The notes: a model not told the origin generated them from the letters alone. A stretch of 41,086 nt of DNA from Bacteroidota bacterium (GCA_024743405.1 JANSWP010000065.1:1-41086); one strand, 5' to 3'; positions 18,622 to 27,047 are shown, counted from the first letter of the stretch. Translations and numbers: made by a program.

Positions 18622-18795
18622 TTATTTTTTCAAAAAAAATCCTTTTTCGGGAAAAAAATCATTTTATCGATTGTCTAACTATTGAAATTTTATTTTATCA
18701 GCACGCGCGCTGGACACTTCATACTAATTCAAACAAGATTTTGTGTCTTTTGGAACAACAAGAACGAAATACACAAAATCATAAAACAAAAAAAA

Positions 18796-20058
18796 ATGAA
18801 AAGGATAATTGCAGTTTTCAGTTTTATACTTGCATTCATATTTACCCAAAATTTAATGGCACAACATTCTCCGCATCACCGTGGACATCATGCCAAAAAA
18901 GGTCAAGAGACCTTGATCGATATGGTCAAAAAGGATTTGGATTTAACGGAAAGTCAAGAAGAGCAACTGCAGAACTTAAAGACTGAATTGAAAAAAGAAC
19001 AAAGAGATTTGCATATGGAAATGAAGGAAAGTGGAGAATTAGATAGAGAAAAAATGCGCCAAAAAATGATGGCTCAAAAAGAGGCTCACTTTCAAAAAGT
19101 AATGAATATTTTGGATGTTGAACAACAAGCAATTTTAAAAGCTAAAAAAGAGGAATTCAATAAAGTAAAGGAGGCGCGAAAAGCTGATCGAGGTGAGAAT
19201 AGAGCGGAACACAGAGCTGCAAGAGAAAAAATGCACAAAGAATTAAAGGCTTATAAGGATGAAAATATTGTTCCAAAATTGCAAACTCAAAGAGCTAAAT
19301 TAGAGGCGATTATGAGTACAGAAGATAAAGAAACAATTGCCAGGTTACGTCCTGTTTTTGCGCAACAAAGGCAAAAAATGGAACAGCGTTTTGAGGGTCG
19401 AAAAGAGTTAAAAGAACGTCCAACACCTGAAATGCGAGAAAAGATGAAGGCCGAACGGATGGCGAATAAAGAGGCAATGAAACCTCATTTTGAAACTTTG
19501 AAATCCTTGGTTGAAAAATATGAGACCGATATTGATAAATTACATAAAGAAATAGAAGGACAACACCTGGTTTGGGAGAAGGATATGAAAGACATTCATG
19601 AAAAGTATAAGCCTCAGGAGTTAAAAGAGGGTACTCATCCAAGAATGGAACACAAAGGTGTTCGTCCACATCCTGGCAATCGTGGTGAAAGAATGAGCAG
19701 AGAAAAAGGTGAAAAAACAGCGCATCTTGACAAAAGGAAGGTACATTTTCTTTTGATGGAACCTAGTGGTTCTCAAAGTTCTTTACTTTCTCAAAATGCA
19801 TTAACCGAAGTCGCTATTTTCCCTAATCCAGCTACTGCTATGAATACTATCAATTATGAGGTGAAACAAGCGGGGCAAGTTAGGATTGAATTGAAAAATG
19901 ATGCTGGTAAAACCCTTCGTGTTTTATCCGATAGTTTCAAAGAAGTGGGTAAATTTACTGTTGAAGTGGATTTAGCGGAGTTAAGAGATGGAGTCTATTA
20001 TTATACTATTACAGATGGAAATGGAGTGATTTCGAAGAAAGTAGTAGTGTCTAAATAA
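18796..20058 (+). CDS. LTxxQ/Spy-like protein with T9SS type-A sorting domain
   Basis: 420 aa from ATG 18796. The open frame extends upstream to 18682, but this internal ATG begins a clear signal peptide (MKRIIAVFSFILAFIFTQNLMAQ). A His-rich segment follows (HSPHHRGHHAKKG), then an LTESQ motif near residue 54 and a long Lys/Glu/Met-rich coiled-coil region (to ~310). The C-terminal ~80 residues are a T9SS type-A domain (VAIFPNPATAMNTINYEV, LRDGVYYYTI, KKVVVSK). So a Spy/CpxP-like helical domain is exported through the outer membrane rather than kept in the periplasm. It is 174 bp downstream of the anchored LTxxQ protein and probably belongs to the same regulon. Metal binding by the His-rich part is an inference. 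Confidence 0.82.
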   Translation: MKRIIAVFSFILAFIFTQNLMAQHSPHHRGHHAKKGQETLIDMVKKDLDLTESQEEQLQNLKTELKKEQRDLHMEMKESGELDREKMRQKMMAQKEAHFQKVMNILDVEQQAILKAKKEEFNKVKEARKADRGENRAEHRAAREKMHKELKAYKDENIVPKLQTQRAKLEAIMSTEDKETIARLRPVFAQQRQKMEQRFEGRKELKERPTPEMREKMKAERMANKEAMKPHFETLKSLVEKYETDIDKLHKEIEGQHLVWEKDMKDIHEKYKPQELKEGTHPRMEHKGVRPHPGNRGERMSREKGEKTAHLDKRKVHFLLMEPSGSQSSLLSQNALTEVAIFPNPATAMNTINYEVKQAGQVRIELKNDAGKTLRVLSDSFKEVGKFTVEVDLAELRDGVYYYTITDGNGVISKKVVVSK

Positions 20059-20076
20059 TTTAAGTAATGTGGGTTG

Positions 20077-20140
20077 TGGGTTGATTAATTGGGTAAAAAT
20101 TATCAAATGATAACTATAAATTGCCTGATTAATCAGCCCA
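20077..20140 (+). terminator. Hairpin after the T9SS LTxxQ gene
   Basis: TGGGTTGATTAATTGGG (20077-20093) pairs, with G-U pairs, with GCCTGATTAATCAGCCCA (20123-20140), followed by TATTTCTT. Likely a weak terminator or 3-prime stabilising hairpin 19 bp past the stop. Confidence 0.4.
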
Positions 20141-20173
20141 TATTTCTTATGACTATAGAAATGTGAAAATATC

Positions 20174-20335
20174 AAGTACCAAGCCAATATTATCTAAATC
20201 AAATTTCAGTTTCTTTTGGGTGGTAATTTCGTTAAAAAGCCTCGCTATAACTTTGGTTATGCCTGCGTTTTTTGTCTCATTCCCTCACAAAATAATCCTG
20301 AAATTTTAGACATACATAATTTTGGCTTGGTACTT
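20174..20335 (+). repeat. Palindromic intergenic repeat, arm type A
   Basis: 162 bp with terminal inverted repeats beginning AAGTACCAAGCCAA. Internally it has the same core as the family-1 elements: GTTAAAAAGCCTCGCTATAAC, loop TTTG, GTTATGCCTGCGTTTTTTG. Its arms are unrelated to GGGAG..CTCCC, and its core hairpin is ATAAC/GTTAT rather than ATACC/GGTAT, a paired change. Confidence 0.8.
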
Positions 20336-20533
20336 AAGTAGGAGAGCAATATTATCTGTAGCAAATTTTAGTTTCTTTTTTCCTCTCACTGTGTTAAAAA
20401 TACTTTTGGCTATGCCTTTGTGCCACTGGCACAAGCCAGCCCAGAGAGCTAAGGCTATGACTGCGTTTTTTACCTTGTGAGAGAAAAAAATAATTCAAAA
20501 ATTTATTCTAAACTTAATATTGCTCGCTTACTT
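20336..20533 (+). repeat. Palindromic intergenic repeat, arm type B, abutting type A
   Basis: 198 bp with terminal inverted repeats AAGTAGGAGAGCAAT / ATTGCTCGCTTACTT, starting at the base after the preceding element. The core again has GTTAAAAATAC..GGCTATG..CTGCGTTTTTTACC, but the central loop is expanded by ~35 bp that themselves contain short hairpins (GTGCC-ACT-GGCAC). Confidence 0.75.
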
Positions 20534-20626
20534 AATTGATTCGATATTTGATTGAAATTAAGGACAAGCAGTCATTTCTAAAATAGAAGAATTTTTTGAG
20601 GGATCAGGTAAGGAATAAACTAACAG

Positions 20627-21421
20627 ATGCGGTATTTTTTACACATAGGATATGATGGTAGCAACTACAGTGGTTGGCAAAAACAAAAGAGAATTCAAAA
20701 GACGATTCAGGAAGTCATAGAGCAAACACTCTTTAAGCTCTTCAAGAAAGAAGTGACCGTTTACGGTTGTGGGCGCACCGATGCGGGTGTTCATGCTAGT
20801 CAATACGCCCTTCATATCAACCTTGACGAAGCCCCAGTATTCGATTTGAAGTTTCGGCTGAATAAAAATCTACCCGATGCTATCGCCGTTTTTGAAATCA
20901 TCGAAGTCAACGAAGGTCAACATTGTCGCTATGATGCAGTGGCGCGCACCTACGACTATTTTATTCATTGGAAAAAGGATCCAGTACTTATTCGTCATAG
21001 TTCCTTCTATGAGCATTTGGTATTAGACTTTGATTTGATGAGGAAAACGGCAGCACTCATTCTTAAAGCAAAAGATTTTAGACCACTGTGTAAACAACCA
21101 GATTTGTATGATAATACTTTGTGTCAAATAAGTAAATGTGAATTGTTCGTCAATGAGGAACAGGGACGATTAAGGTTTACAATCACTAGCAATCGTTTTC
21201 TCCGAGGAATGGTTAGGTATTGCGTTTTCTTTTTATTGGAAGTAGGGAGTGGCAAAATGACTTTAGATGAGTTTGAACAAATTTTGAATCAAGAAAATAG
21301 GGTATTCAAGAAGCGACCTGCACATCCAAATGGTTTATTTCTTAGTAGAGTTGAATATCCTTATTTGGAGTTGAATGATTCACATCATTTTATAAAGATG
21401 TTGAAGATTGGGTTGGAGTAA
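20627..21421 (+). CDS. truA: tRNA pseudouridine(38-40) synthase
   Basis: 264 aa, cytosolic. Isomerises uridines 38-40 in the anticodon stem-loop of many tRNAs. It shows the TruA opening YFLHIGYDGSNYSGWQ-like segment, the catalytic GRTDAGVHA motif with Asp52, the RYDAVARTYDYFI segment and the late RFLRGMVRY motif (FLRxMVR). Length is typical of the family. The ATG at 20627 puts the conserved N-terminal strand at residue 2. It follows two palindromic repeats and appears to be transcribed alone. Identification is firm. Confidence 0.95.
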   Translation: MRYFLHIGYDGSNYSGWQKQKRIQKTIQEVIEQTLFKLFKKEVTVYGCGRTDAGVHASQYALHINLDEAPVFDLKFRLNKNLPDAIAVFEIIEVNEGQHCRYDAVARTYDYFIHWKKDPVLIRHSSFYEHLVLDFDLMRKTAALILKAKDFRPLCKQPDLYDNTLCQISKCELFVNEEQGRLRFTITSNRFLRGMVRYCVFFLLEVGSGKMTLDEFEQILNQENRVFKKRPAHPNGLFLSRVEYPYLELNDSHHFIKMLKIGLE

Positions 21422-21554
21422 CTGCGGTTCTAAGGAACCCGGAGAAAATAAATTGACCAATATGAATGATTCAAGAATGTGAAAGAATTCTCGATTTAGT
21501 TGAGAATGAATTGAAATAAGAACAGGATAACAAGGAAAAAATATAGGTAGGCAT

Positions 21555-23171
21555 ATGAATAAATATTTAGTTTTTACGATAATCTTGTTTTTGGGCATCA
21601 TGGGGTGTAATACTATCAGTGAAGTCAAACCAAATTTTTTGATAATCATAGTAGATGATTTAGGATGGCGAGATTTAGGTTTTACGGGAAGTAAGGTTTA
21701 CGAAACGCCAAATCTCGACAAAATGGCGAAACAGGGAATGGTTTTTACTAATGGCTATTCAAATTGCTCTGTTTGTAGTCCATCTCGTGCGAGTATTATG
21801 ACAGGACTTCATGTAACCAATCATGGTATTACCAATTGGATAGGAGCTCCTTCTAAAAACAATTGGAACCGTACCTATACAAAACTTGCTCCTCCTGAAT
21901 ATGTACATTATTTGCCTCATGAAAACATTACAATTGCAGAAGCTCTAAGAGAAAATGGGTACAAGACTTTTTTTGCGGGTAAATGGCATCTAGGAGGTAA
22001 AGATGCTAAGTCTTTGCCTATCCATCACGGTTTTGAGATTAATAAAGGAGGTTATCATAAAGGAGGACCATATAGTGGTGGATATTTTTCTCCATTTAAC
22101 AATCCCTATTTGGTTGATTATGAATCGGAGGAAGGGATGACACTTTCCAGCAAACTCGCCAAAGAGACAAATTTATTTATCGAAAATCAAAGAGACTCAA
22201 CCTTTATGGCGGTGCTTTCTTTTTATGGAGTACATGCCCCGATCCAAACCTCTCCTGATAAATGGAGTAAATACAGAGATAAAATTGATTCTCTAGGAAT
22301 TGAAGATACTGGATTTGAAATGGAGCGAATTTTGCCCATTCGGAAAAACCAAGACAATCCTGTTTATGCAGGGCTAGTAGAACAGATTGATGATGCTGTA
22401 GGGATGGTAGTTCAACGGCTAAAAGAACTGAATTTATTTGAAAATACAGTTATTATATTTACTTCAGATAATGGTGGAGTATCCTCAGGAGATGATTATG
22501 CGACTAGCAATTTTCCAATTAGAGGTGGAAAAGGGTATCAATGGGAAGGTGGGATAAAAGTGCCGTTTATGGTTTCTTATCCGAAGCTGAAATCAACAAT
22601 AGGTACCATTTCAGAAACTCCTGTATTAGGAATGGATATTTATCCGACCATTTTGGATTTAGCAAATATAGACAAGCAGAATTTTAGTTTTTTGGATGGT
22701 CAAAGTTTCGATCCAATTTTAAATGGAAAAACAATAAAAAACCGAGACTTGTTTTGGCATTATCCTCATTATGGTAACCAAGGAGGAGAGCCTAATTCAA
22801 TTGTACGAAGTGAAAATTGGAAACTTATCCATTATTGGGAAGATGGGAGAAATGAACTCTATAATTTAGTTGAAGACCCAAGTGAAAAAGAAAACCTTGC
22901 ACCTAAGTACGAAGAAAAAACGCATCAATTTTATACTAAATTATTAGATTGGTTAAATGAAACTAATGCTGCTAGGCCTATTTCCAATAGATTATTTGAT
23001 GTACAGGCAGAAAAGGCATTTTTAGAAAAGGCAAAAGAGGTTACTATGTTCAGATTAGAAGGAAAAAGAAAACAAATGTTGAAAGAAGATTGGCAGCCAA
23101 ATGAAAACTGGTGGGGTAGTAAATTAGGTAATGGCAAAAAAAAACGGATGAATAATAGGTTTGAAAAATGA
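21555..23171 (+). CDS. Formylglycine-dependent sulfatase, lipoprotein
   Basis: 538 aa. Lipoprotein signal (lipobox GIMGC, Cys18). Sulfatase domain begins PNFLIIIVDDLGWRDLG, whose Asp pair is a metal ligand. The active-site signature CSPSRASIMTG has Cys74 as the residue to be converted to formylglycine. Further hallmarks are GKWHLGG (metal and sulfate binding), FTSDNGG and GGKGYQWEGGIKVPF. Arylsulfatase-type enzymes hydrolyse sulfate esters, often on polysaccharides; substrate is not predictable here. Because of the Cys-type site, a maturase (FGE or anSME) is needed. The only SUMF1-type gene in the window (34798-35409) lacks one key cysteine. A GH20 hexosaminidase lies 6.5 kb downstream, consistent with use of sulfated aminoglycans. 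Confidence 0.92.
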   Translation: MNKYLVFTIILFLGIMGCNTISEVKPNFLIIIVDDLGWRDLGFTGSKVYETPNLDKMAKQGMVFTNGYSNCSVCSPSRASIMTGLHVTNHGITNWIGAPSKNNWNRTYTKLAPPEYVHYLPHENITIAEALRENGYKTFFAGKWHLGGKDAKSLPIHHGFEINKGGYHKGGPYSGGYFSPFNNPYLVDYESEEGMTLSSKLAKETNLFIENQRDSTFMAVLSFYGVHAPIQTSPDKWSKYRDKIDSLGIEDTGFEMERILPIRKNQDNPVYAGLVEQIDDAVGMVVQRLKELNLFENTVIIFTSDNGGVSSGDDYATSNFPIRGGKGYQWEGGIKVPFMVSYPKLKSTIGTISETPVLGMDIYPTILDLANIDKQNFSFLDGQSFDPILNGKTIKNRDLFWHYPHYGNQGGEPNSIVRSENWKLIHYWEDGRNELYNLVEDPSEKENLAPKYEEKTHQFYTKLLDWLNETNAARPISNRLFDVQAEKAFLEKAKEVTMFRLEGKRKQMLKEDWQPNENWWGSKLGNGKKKRMNNRFEK

Positions 23172-23310
23172 AAGTTTAATACAACGAATATAGATTAGTT
23201 TTTTGAGCTAAAAGTTGCAGTCAAAATGAGTTGACCGACTACAAGTCATGAGGAGTAGCTCTTGGCTTTTTTTCAATTTTAATGAACCTTTTATCAAAAC
23301 AAGGGTATAA

Positions 23311-23470
23311 GGGAGGAGGAAAAATATAACCTACCCATTTTACTTGCTATTATTACTTTATGCATCGTTAAAAATACTCGCCATACCTTTGGGTATGTCT
23401 GTGTTTTTTGCCTCGTCTAAAGAAAAATTAACTTCCTAAAATTTGGGTAGCTTATTTATTTCCTCCTCCC
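23311..23470 (+). repeat. Palindromic intergenic repeat, family 1, copy 2
   Basis: 160 bp. Left arm GGGAGGAGGAAAAATATAAC, right arm ending in CCTCCTCCC, so arms pair fully at the end. Core GTTAAAAATACTCGCC, ATACC-TTTG-GGTAT, GTCTGTGTTTTTTGCCTCG. The outer arm differs from copies 1 and 3 (GGAGG in place of GTTGG) with matching change on the other side. Confidence 0.88.
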
Positions 23471-23541
23471 TTAAGCGAAAATTACGCTGCATATCCTCCC
23501 AATAATCAGTGGACTGCAGATAAACACCTAAATTTCATTGT

Positions 23542-25989
23542 ATGTCAACTCGTCTTTCCATCGCCATCAAAAGTGCCATCCGAAATTTTCAAAAGCACTG
23601 GCAATACGGCAGTTTAAATATTTTGGGTCTAGCTATAGCTTTTGCGACTTTGATTTTGGTGATGATCTATTTGAATCAGGAAACAACTTATGAAGTTTTT
23701 CACGAAAATGCCGATCGTATTTATAGACCAACCTATAGTTATAGCAATCAAGCTGGTTATGAGGTACAATTTGCTAGGATTCCAAATGATTTTATCAATG
23801 AATTACCCAAAGACATTCCTGAAATTGAAAAACTAATTCGATTTCAGAATAAAGAACAAAAATACATCCGAATTAATGACCAACGATTTAAACCCAAACA
23901 TGCTTATATCACTGATGGAGATGTGTTTGATGTATTTACATTACCATTAATTACAGGAAATTCCGAAACGGCTTTAGTAAGTCCTAACACTGTAGTATTG
24001 ACAGAAAGGATGGCTAAAAAATACTTTGGGAGCAAAGATGTTATTGGTAAAAAATTGATGGTTACTGGAGATTATTCTGATGAAGAACAAGTGTTTAAGG
24101 TTACGGGTGTGATGCAAGATTTGCCGGTAAATACCCATCTACCAATCGATCTTTTGTTTTCTTTTGGTAGTGAAGAAGAGCGAAAAGGGTGGGCTTATAT
24201 TTATACTTTATTGGGAGAAGGAACCTCGATTGAAAGTGTAGAAGCAAAAATGAATGATTTTGTGGCAAAATATGACAATTCAGAATTTATTGCTTTCCCA
24301 TTTCAATCACTCAAAGGCATTCATTTACAATCCAATTTAGCCAGGGAAATTAAATCGAACGGTCAATTATTATACATCAAGATATTTTTCTGGGTGGGTT
24401 TATTTGTTTGGCTAATCGCATTGGTGAATTTTGCCAACCTTAGTGCGGCATTGGCAATGAGCCGAGGAAAGGAAATTGGCGTCCGTAAAGTATTGGGTGC
24501 TTCGAAAGGTAATTTGGTATTTTTCTCACTTGCTGAGACCATTATTTATAGTCTATTGGCCTTGCTTTTTGGTGGAATATTGGCAGTTGTTGTCTTTCCG
24601 ACTTTTAGTAATTTAACAGGTATTCAATTGCTACCGCCCTTGCCCAGTTTTATTGCGGTTCTAGTTGGTATCGCTATTTTAACGGGATTGTTGGCAGGCA
24701 TTCTTCCCGCCACGATAGCCACTTCCATGAAAATGCTTCAGATAATAAAGCAAGGGAATAATTGGTCGATGAAAAGTCGCTCTAAGGGTATCAATGTCAA
24801 AAGGGGGATGATTGCGATTCAATTTTGTGCAACCATTATTTTGATGGGCAGTGCTTTGATAGCTTGGCAACAATTTAAGTATATCAATAATAAAAACTTA
24901 GGTCTAAAATCAGAACAAATCATTGGAATACCGAGTGTGCCGAGTAAAGTTATTGATAATTACATCACCTTAAAAAATCGTTTAAAAGAAATTTCAGGTA
25001 TTCAGCAAATAACGGCTTGTATGCAGATACCTTCCAGTGAAATTAGAGATGTCGGCCCTGTATTAATTCATGGTGCAAACCAAACAGAAGACCAGGTATC
25101 TATGATGGATATGCAAATCATTGACCCCGATTTTATGCAAATGATGGAACTCGAATTGTTAGTAGGGGAGGATTTTACTACAAATGAAGTTTTAAAAAAA
25201 GTACCGACTTATTCCGAAACCCTCACGCCCCAACAATATTTAGCAGATACCCCCAGAAAATATTTAATTAATGAAACAGCTATGAAACAATTGGGCTGGA
25301 ATGACCCTGCCGAGGCAATTGGGCAGCAAATTAATTGGAGCATCGGAAATTTTCAATTGGCTTATGGACCTGTTACAGGGATTATCAAAGATTATCATCA
25401 AGAGTCCCTTCGGAATAAAGTAGACCCTTTATTATTAACCGTTGAACCGATTTGGTTATCCAATATTTTAATCAAGGTGGAAACCCAGAATCTAGAAAAG
25501 ACGATTGCTAACATTGAACATGTATGGAATGATTTATTTCCATATGCCTTGGAGTATTCTTTTTTAGATGAGCTATTCAATAAACTCTATCGGCAAGATC
25601 GGGTTCAACTCCAATTATTGGGCATCTTGTCTATCATAGCTATATTGATTAGCTTTTTGGGCTTGATTGGTCTAGTGGCTTTTGCTCTTAAAACACGTTC
25701 AAAGGAATTAGCAATTAGAAGAGTCATCGGTGCCAATTTAACGAATTTAACTATGCTAATTGGTAAAGAATATTTGTGGATATTATCAATTGCTACTTTA
25801 GTTGGCATTCCAATAAGTTATCAATGGGTTTCAGAATGGTTACAGCAATTTGCCTATCATATTGATATTTCGCCATTGGTTTATTTAGTTGCTATTGTTT
25901 TGATTTTTGGGTTGTTGATTGGGACTATTTATTTGCAAACGTTTAAGGCTACGGTGGAAAATCCTGTGGAGGCATTGAGGGAAGATTGA
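23542..25989 (+). CDS. FtsX/MacB-family ABC transporter permease
   Basis: 815 aa, inner membrane. N-terminal helix at ~22-43 (SLNILGLAIAFATLILVMIYL), then a MacB-type periplasmic domain. A three-helix FtsX module lies at ~280-400 (LVNFANLSAALAMSRGKEIGVRKVLGASKGN is the conserved loop region, given here in part). A second periplasmic domain and a second FtsX module (~690-810: SFLGLIGLVAFALKTRSKEL, AIRRVIGAN) follow. This duplicated layout is common in Bacteroidota permeases. Such proteins normally work with a separate ATPase; none is encoded next to it. Substrate or role (efflux, lipoprotein release, mechanotransmission) cannot be told. Confidence 0.88.
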   Translation: MSTRLSIAIKSAIRNFQKHWQYGSLNILGLAIAFATLILVMIYLNQETTYEVFHENADRIYRPTYSYSNQAGYEVQFARIPNDFINELPKDIPEIEKLIRFQNKEQKYIRINDQRFKPKHAYITDGDVFDVFTLPLITGNSETALVSPNTVVLTERMAKKYFGSKDVIGKKLMVTGDYSDEEQVFKVTGVMQDLPVNTHLPIDLLFSFGSEEERKGWAYIYTLLGEGTSIESVEAKMNDFVAKYDNSEFIAFPFQSLKGIHLQSNLAREIKSNGQLLYIKIFFWVGLFVWLIALVNFANLSAALAMSRGKEIGVRKVLGASKGNLVFFSLAETIIYSLLALLFGGILAVVVFPTFSNLTGIQLLPPLPSFIAVLVGIAILTGLLAGILPATIATSMKMLQIIKQGNNWSMKSRSKGINVKRGMIAIQFCATIILMGSALIAWQQFKYINNKNLGLKSEQIIGIPSVPSKVIDNYITLKNRLKEISGIQQITACMQIPSSEIRDVGPVLIHGANQTEDQVSMMDMQIIDPDFMQMMELELLVGEDFTTNEVLKKVPTYSETLTPQQYLADTPRKYLINETAMKQLGWNDPAEAIGQQINWSIGNFQLAYGPVTGIIKDYHQESLRNKVDPLLLTVEPIWLSNILIKVETQNLEKTIANIEHVWNDLFPYALEYSFLDELFNKLYRQDRVQLQLLGILSIIAILISFLGLIGLVAFALKTRSKELAIRRVIGANLTNLTMLIGKEYLWILSIATLVGIPISYQWVSEWLQQFAYHIDISPLVYLVAIVLIFGLLIGTIYLQTFKATVENPVEALRED

Positions 25990-26055
25990 TGTAATTAACT
26001 GTTAAATATCAATGAGTTTGTTGGTTAACACGTTATTTCCTGAATTTTAATCATA

Positions 26056-26184
26056 ATGGTATTAGCTTCAAGTCAGGCCCACATGAAATTAATTTTGGTT
26101 CTTTATAACTGGACTTTGGCAGTTATTTTTTATTTGATTGGAGTTGGGATTCTAATCGGTTTGGTTTATTTGATAATTGAGTAA
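26056..26184 (+). CDS. Possible small single-pass membrane protein, 42 aa
   Basis: Short frame from ATG 26056 to TAA 26184. The last 33 residues (from an internal ATG at 26083) read as one hydrophobic helix, LAVIFYLIGVGILIGLVYLI, with a charged N-terminal end and a single terminal Glu. It lies 67 bp after the permease gene, in the same direction, so it could be a small partner of it. It is short and could be chance in AT-rich DNA. Confidence 0.35.
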   Translation: MVLASSQAHMKLILVLYNWTLAVIFYLIGVGILIGLVYLIIE

Positions 26185-26270
26185 TCCGACTTTAAGGTTT
26201 TAGAGGACGGATACAAGATGGTTTGACTGTTATAATTTGTTAGACTGGTAAATAAAGCGACTATTGGATA

Positions 26271-26330
26271 TATCGGATCAAGCCATGCCACCCGTATCGG
26301 TCAATAGATACCGGTCACATCGGCTCAACC
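26271..26330 (-). mobile_element. Solo IS21-family terminal repeats overlapping the repressor gene end
   Basis: Three imperfect units spaced about 24 bp apart (starting near 26271, 26295 and 26318) of the form TATCGG-n-TCAA..ATGCCAC. They match the terminal direct repeats of the IS21-family element at 40763-40854. The transposase genes are absent, so this looks like an orphan end left after deletion. It provides the last codons and stop of the neighbouring minus-strand repressor gene. Confidence 0.5.
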
Positions 26331-26971
26331 AAAAGGCACTTACAAACATCATAAGTTAATATAATTGACTGATTATCATTAAGTAAAATTTCAAAACTCT
26401 TATCAAAGAGTTCTATCTCTTGAACTTTTAGCTCTGTCCCTAGCTTGATATTTTTTTTATTTAAAAAGAGTAATAACTCTTTTGAACTGTTAGTTAATCC
26501 ACATAATTTTACTTTTTCTCCTTTTTTTATAACCGTAAAATTTAAGTAATTTGGATTAACAATTTTCCCTGTTTTATCTGGAATCGGAGAACCATGTGGG
26601 TCTATAGTAGGAAAGCCCAAAATCTCATCCATCCTATCAAAAAACTTTGTTGATTGTAAATGTTCCATTTCCTCAGCAATATCGTGAACCTCTTCCCAAC
26701 CAAAATCCATTATTTTCGATAAAAACATCTCTACCAATCGGTGTTTCCTAACAATTAACGCAGCTACTTTTTTCCCTTTCAAAGTTAGTTTTAAAGGCTT
26801 ATATTTTTCATAAACAACCCACCCTTTTTCTTCCATTTTTTTTACCATACTATTAACGGTAGGTTTACTCACTTGCATCACTTCTGATAATTCGGTAATG
26901 GAAACTGTTTCTCTTTTTTGAGAAATAGAAAAAACGGCTTTTAGGTAATTTTCTTTCGTTTGTGTAGGCAT
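26315..26971 (-). CDS. DtxR/MntR-family metal-dependent transcriptional repressor
   Basis: 218 aa, cytosolic. Winged helix at ~1-65 (ITELSEVMQVSKPTVNSMVKKMEEKGWVVYE, recognition helix around 36-46), metal-binding dimerisation domain ~66-140 with His77, Glu81, His96, Glu100, Glu103 and His104, and an SH3-like FeoA domain ~145-215. The Glu at the position of DtxR Cys102 suggests a Mn/Fe-type site, but specificity is uncertain. It is divergent from a TonB-dependent receptor, with a palindrome resembling DtxR-family operators in the shared 103-bp spacer, so it probably represses the receptor under metal sufficiency and may control itself. The last four residues and the stop lie in IS21-like terminal repeats, so the natural C-terminus may have been slightly different. 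Confidence 0.88.
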   Translation of the reverse strand: MPTQTKENYLKAVFSISQKRETVSITELSEVMQVSKPTVNSMVKKMEEKGWVVYEKYKPLKLTLKGKKVAALIVRKHRLVEMFLSKIMDFGWEEVHDIAEEMEHLQSTKFFDRMDEILGFPTIDPHGSPIPDKTGKIVNPNYLNFTVIKKGEKVKLCGLTNSSKELLLFLNKKNIKLGTELKVQEIELFDKSFEILLNDNQSIILTYDVCKCLLVEPM

Positions 26972-26990
26972 AAAACTGACTTTTGAAGCA

Positions 26991-26998
26991 CAAAAGTA
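26991..26998 (-). promoter_or_regulatory. Promoter -7 box of the metal repressor gene
   Basis: On the minus strand TACTTTTG matches TAnnTTTG exactly and lies 20 bp upstream of the ATG at 26971, giving a very short leader. No clear TTG element is found at the proper distance. Confidence 0.45.
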
Positions 26999-27017
26999 TA
27001 TAATTTCTATTAGGGTT

Positions 27018-27047
27018 TTGTTAGTCTAGTCTAACTTTTTACATTTA
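27018..27047 (+). promoter_or_regulatory. Promoter of the TonB-dependent receptor
   Basis: TTG at 27018-27020, a 19-bp spacer, then TACATTTA at 27040-27047 (7 of 8 matches to TAnnTTTG). The predicted operator fills the spacer, the classical place for repression. Confidence 0.5.
27020..27035. promoter_or_regulatory. Predicted DtxR/MntR-type operator
   Basis: GTTAGTCTAGTCTAAC is a 16-bp near-perfect palindrome (GTTAGnCTAGnCTAAC). It recalls the TTAGGTTAGCCTAACCTAA-type boxes of DtxR/IdeR. It sits between the -33 and -7 elements of the receptor promoter and upstream of the divergent repressor promoter. Confidence 0.65.

Noticed and set aside
18682-18795. Upstream extension of the 420-aa LTxxQ/T9SS gene
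   Set aside because: The frame is open, but the added 38 residues are not signal-like and the internal ATG at 18796 starts a textbook signal peptide.
19310-19669. 119-codon minus-strand frame
   Set aside because: Antisense shadow of the Lys/Glu-rich coiled-coil region of the LTxxQ gene, where such frames arise by composition.
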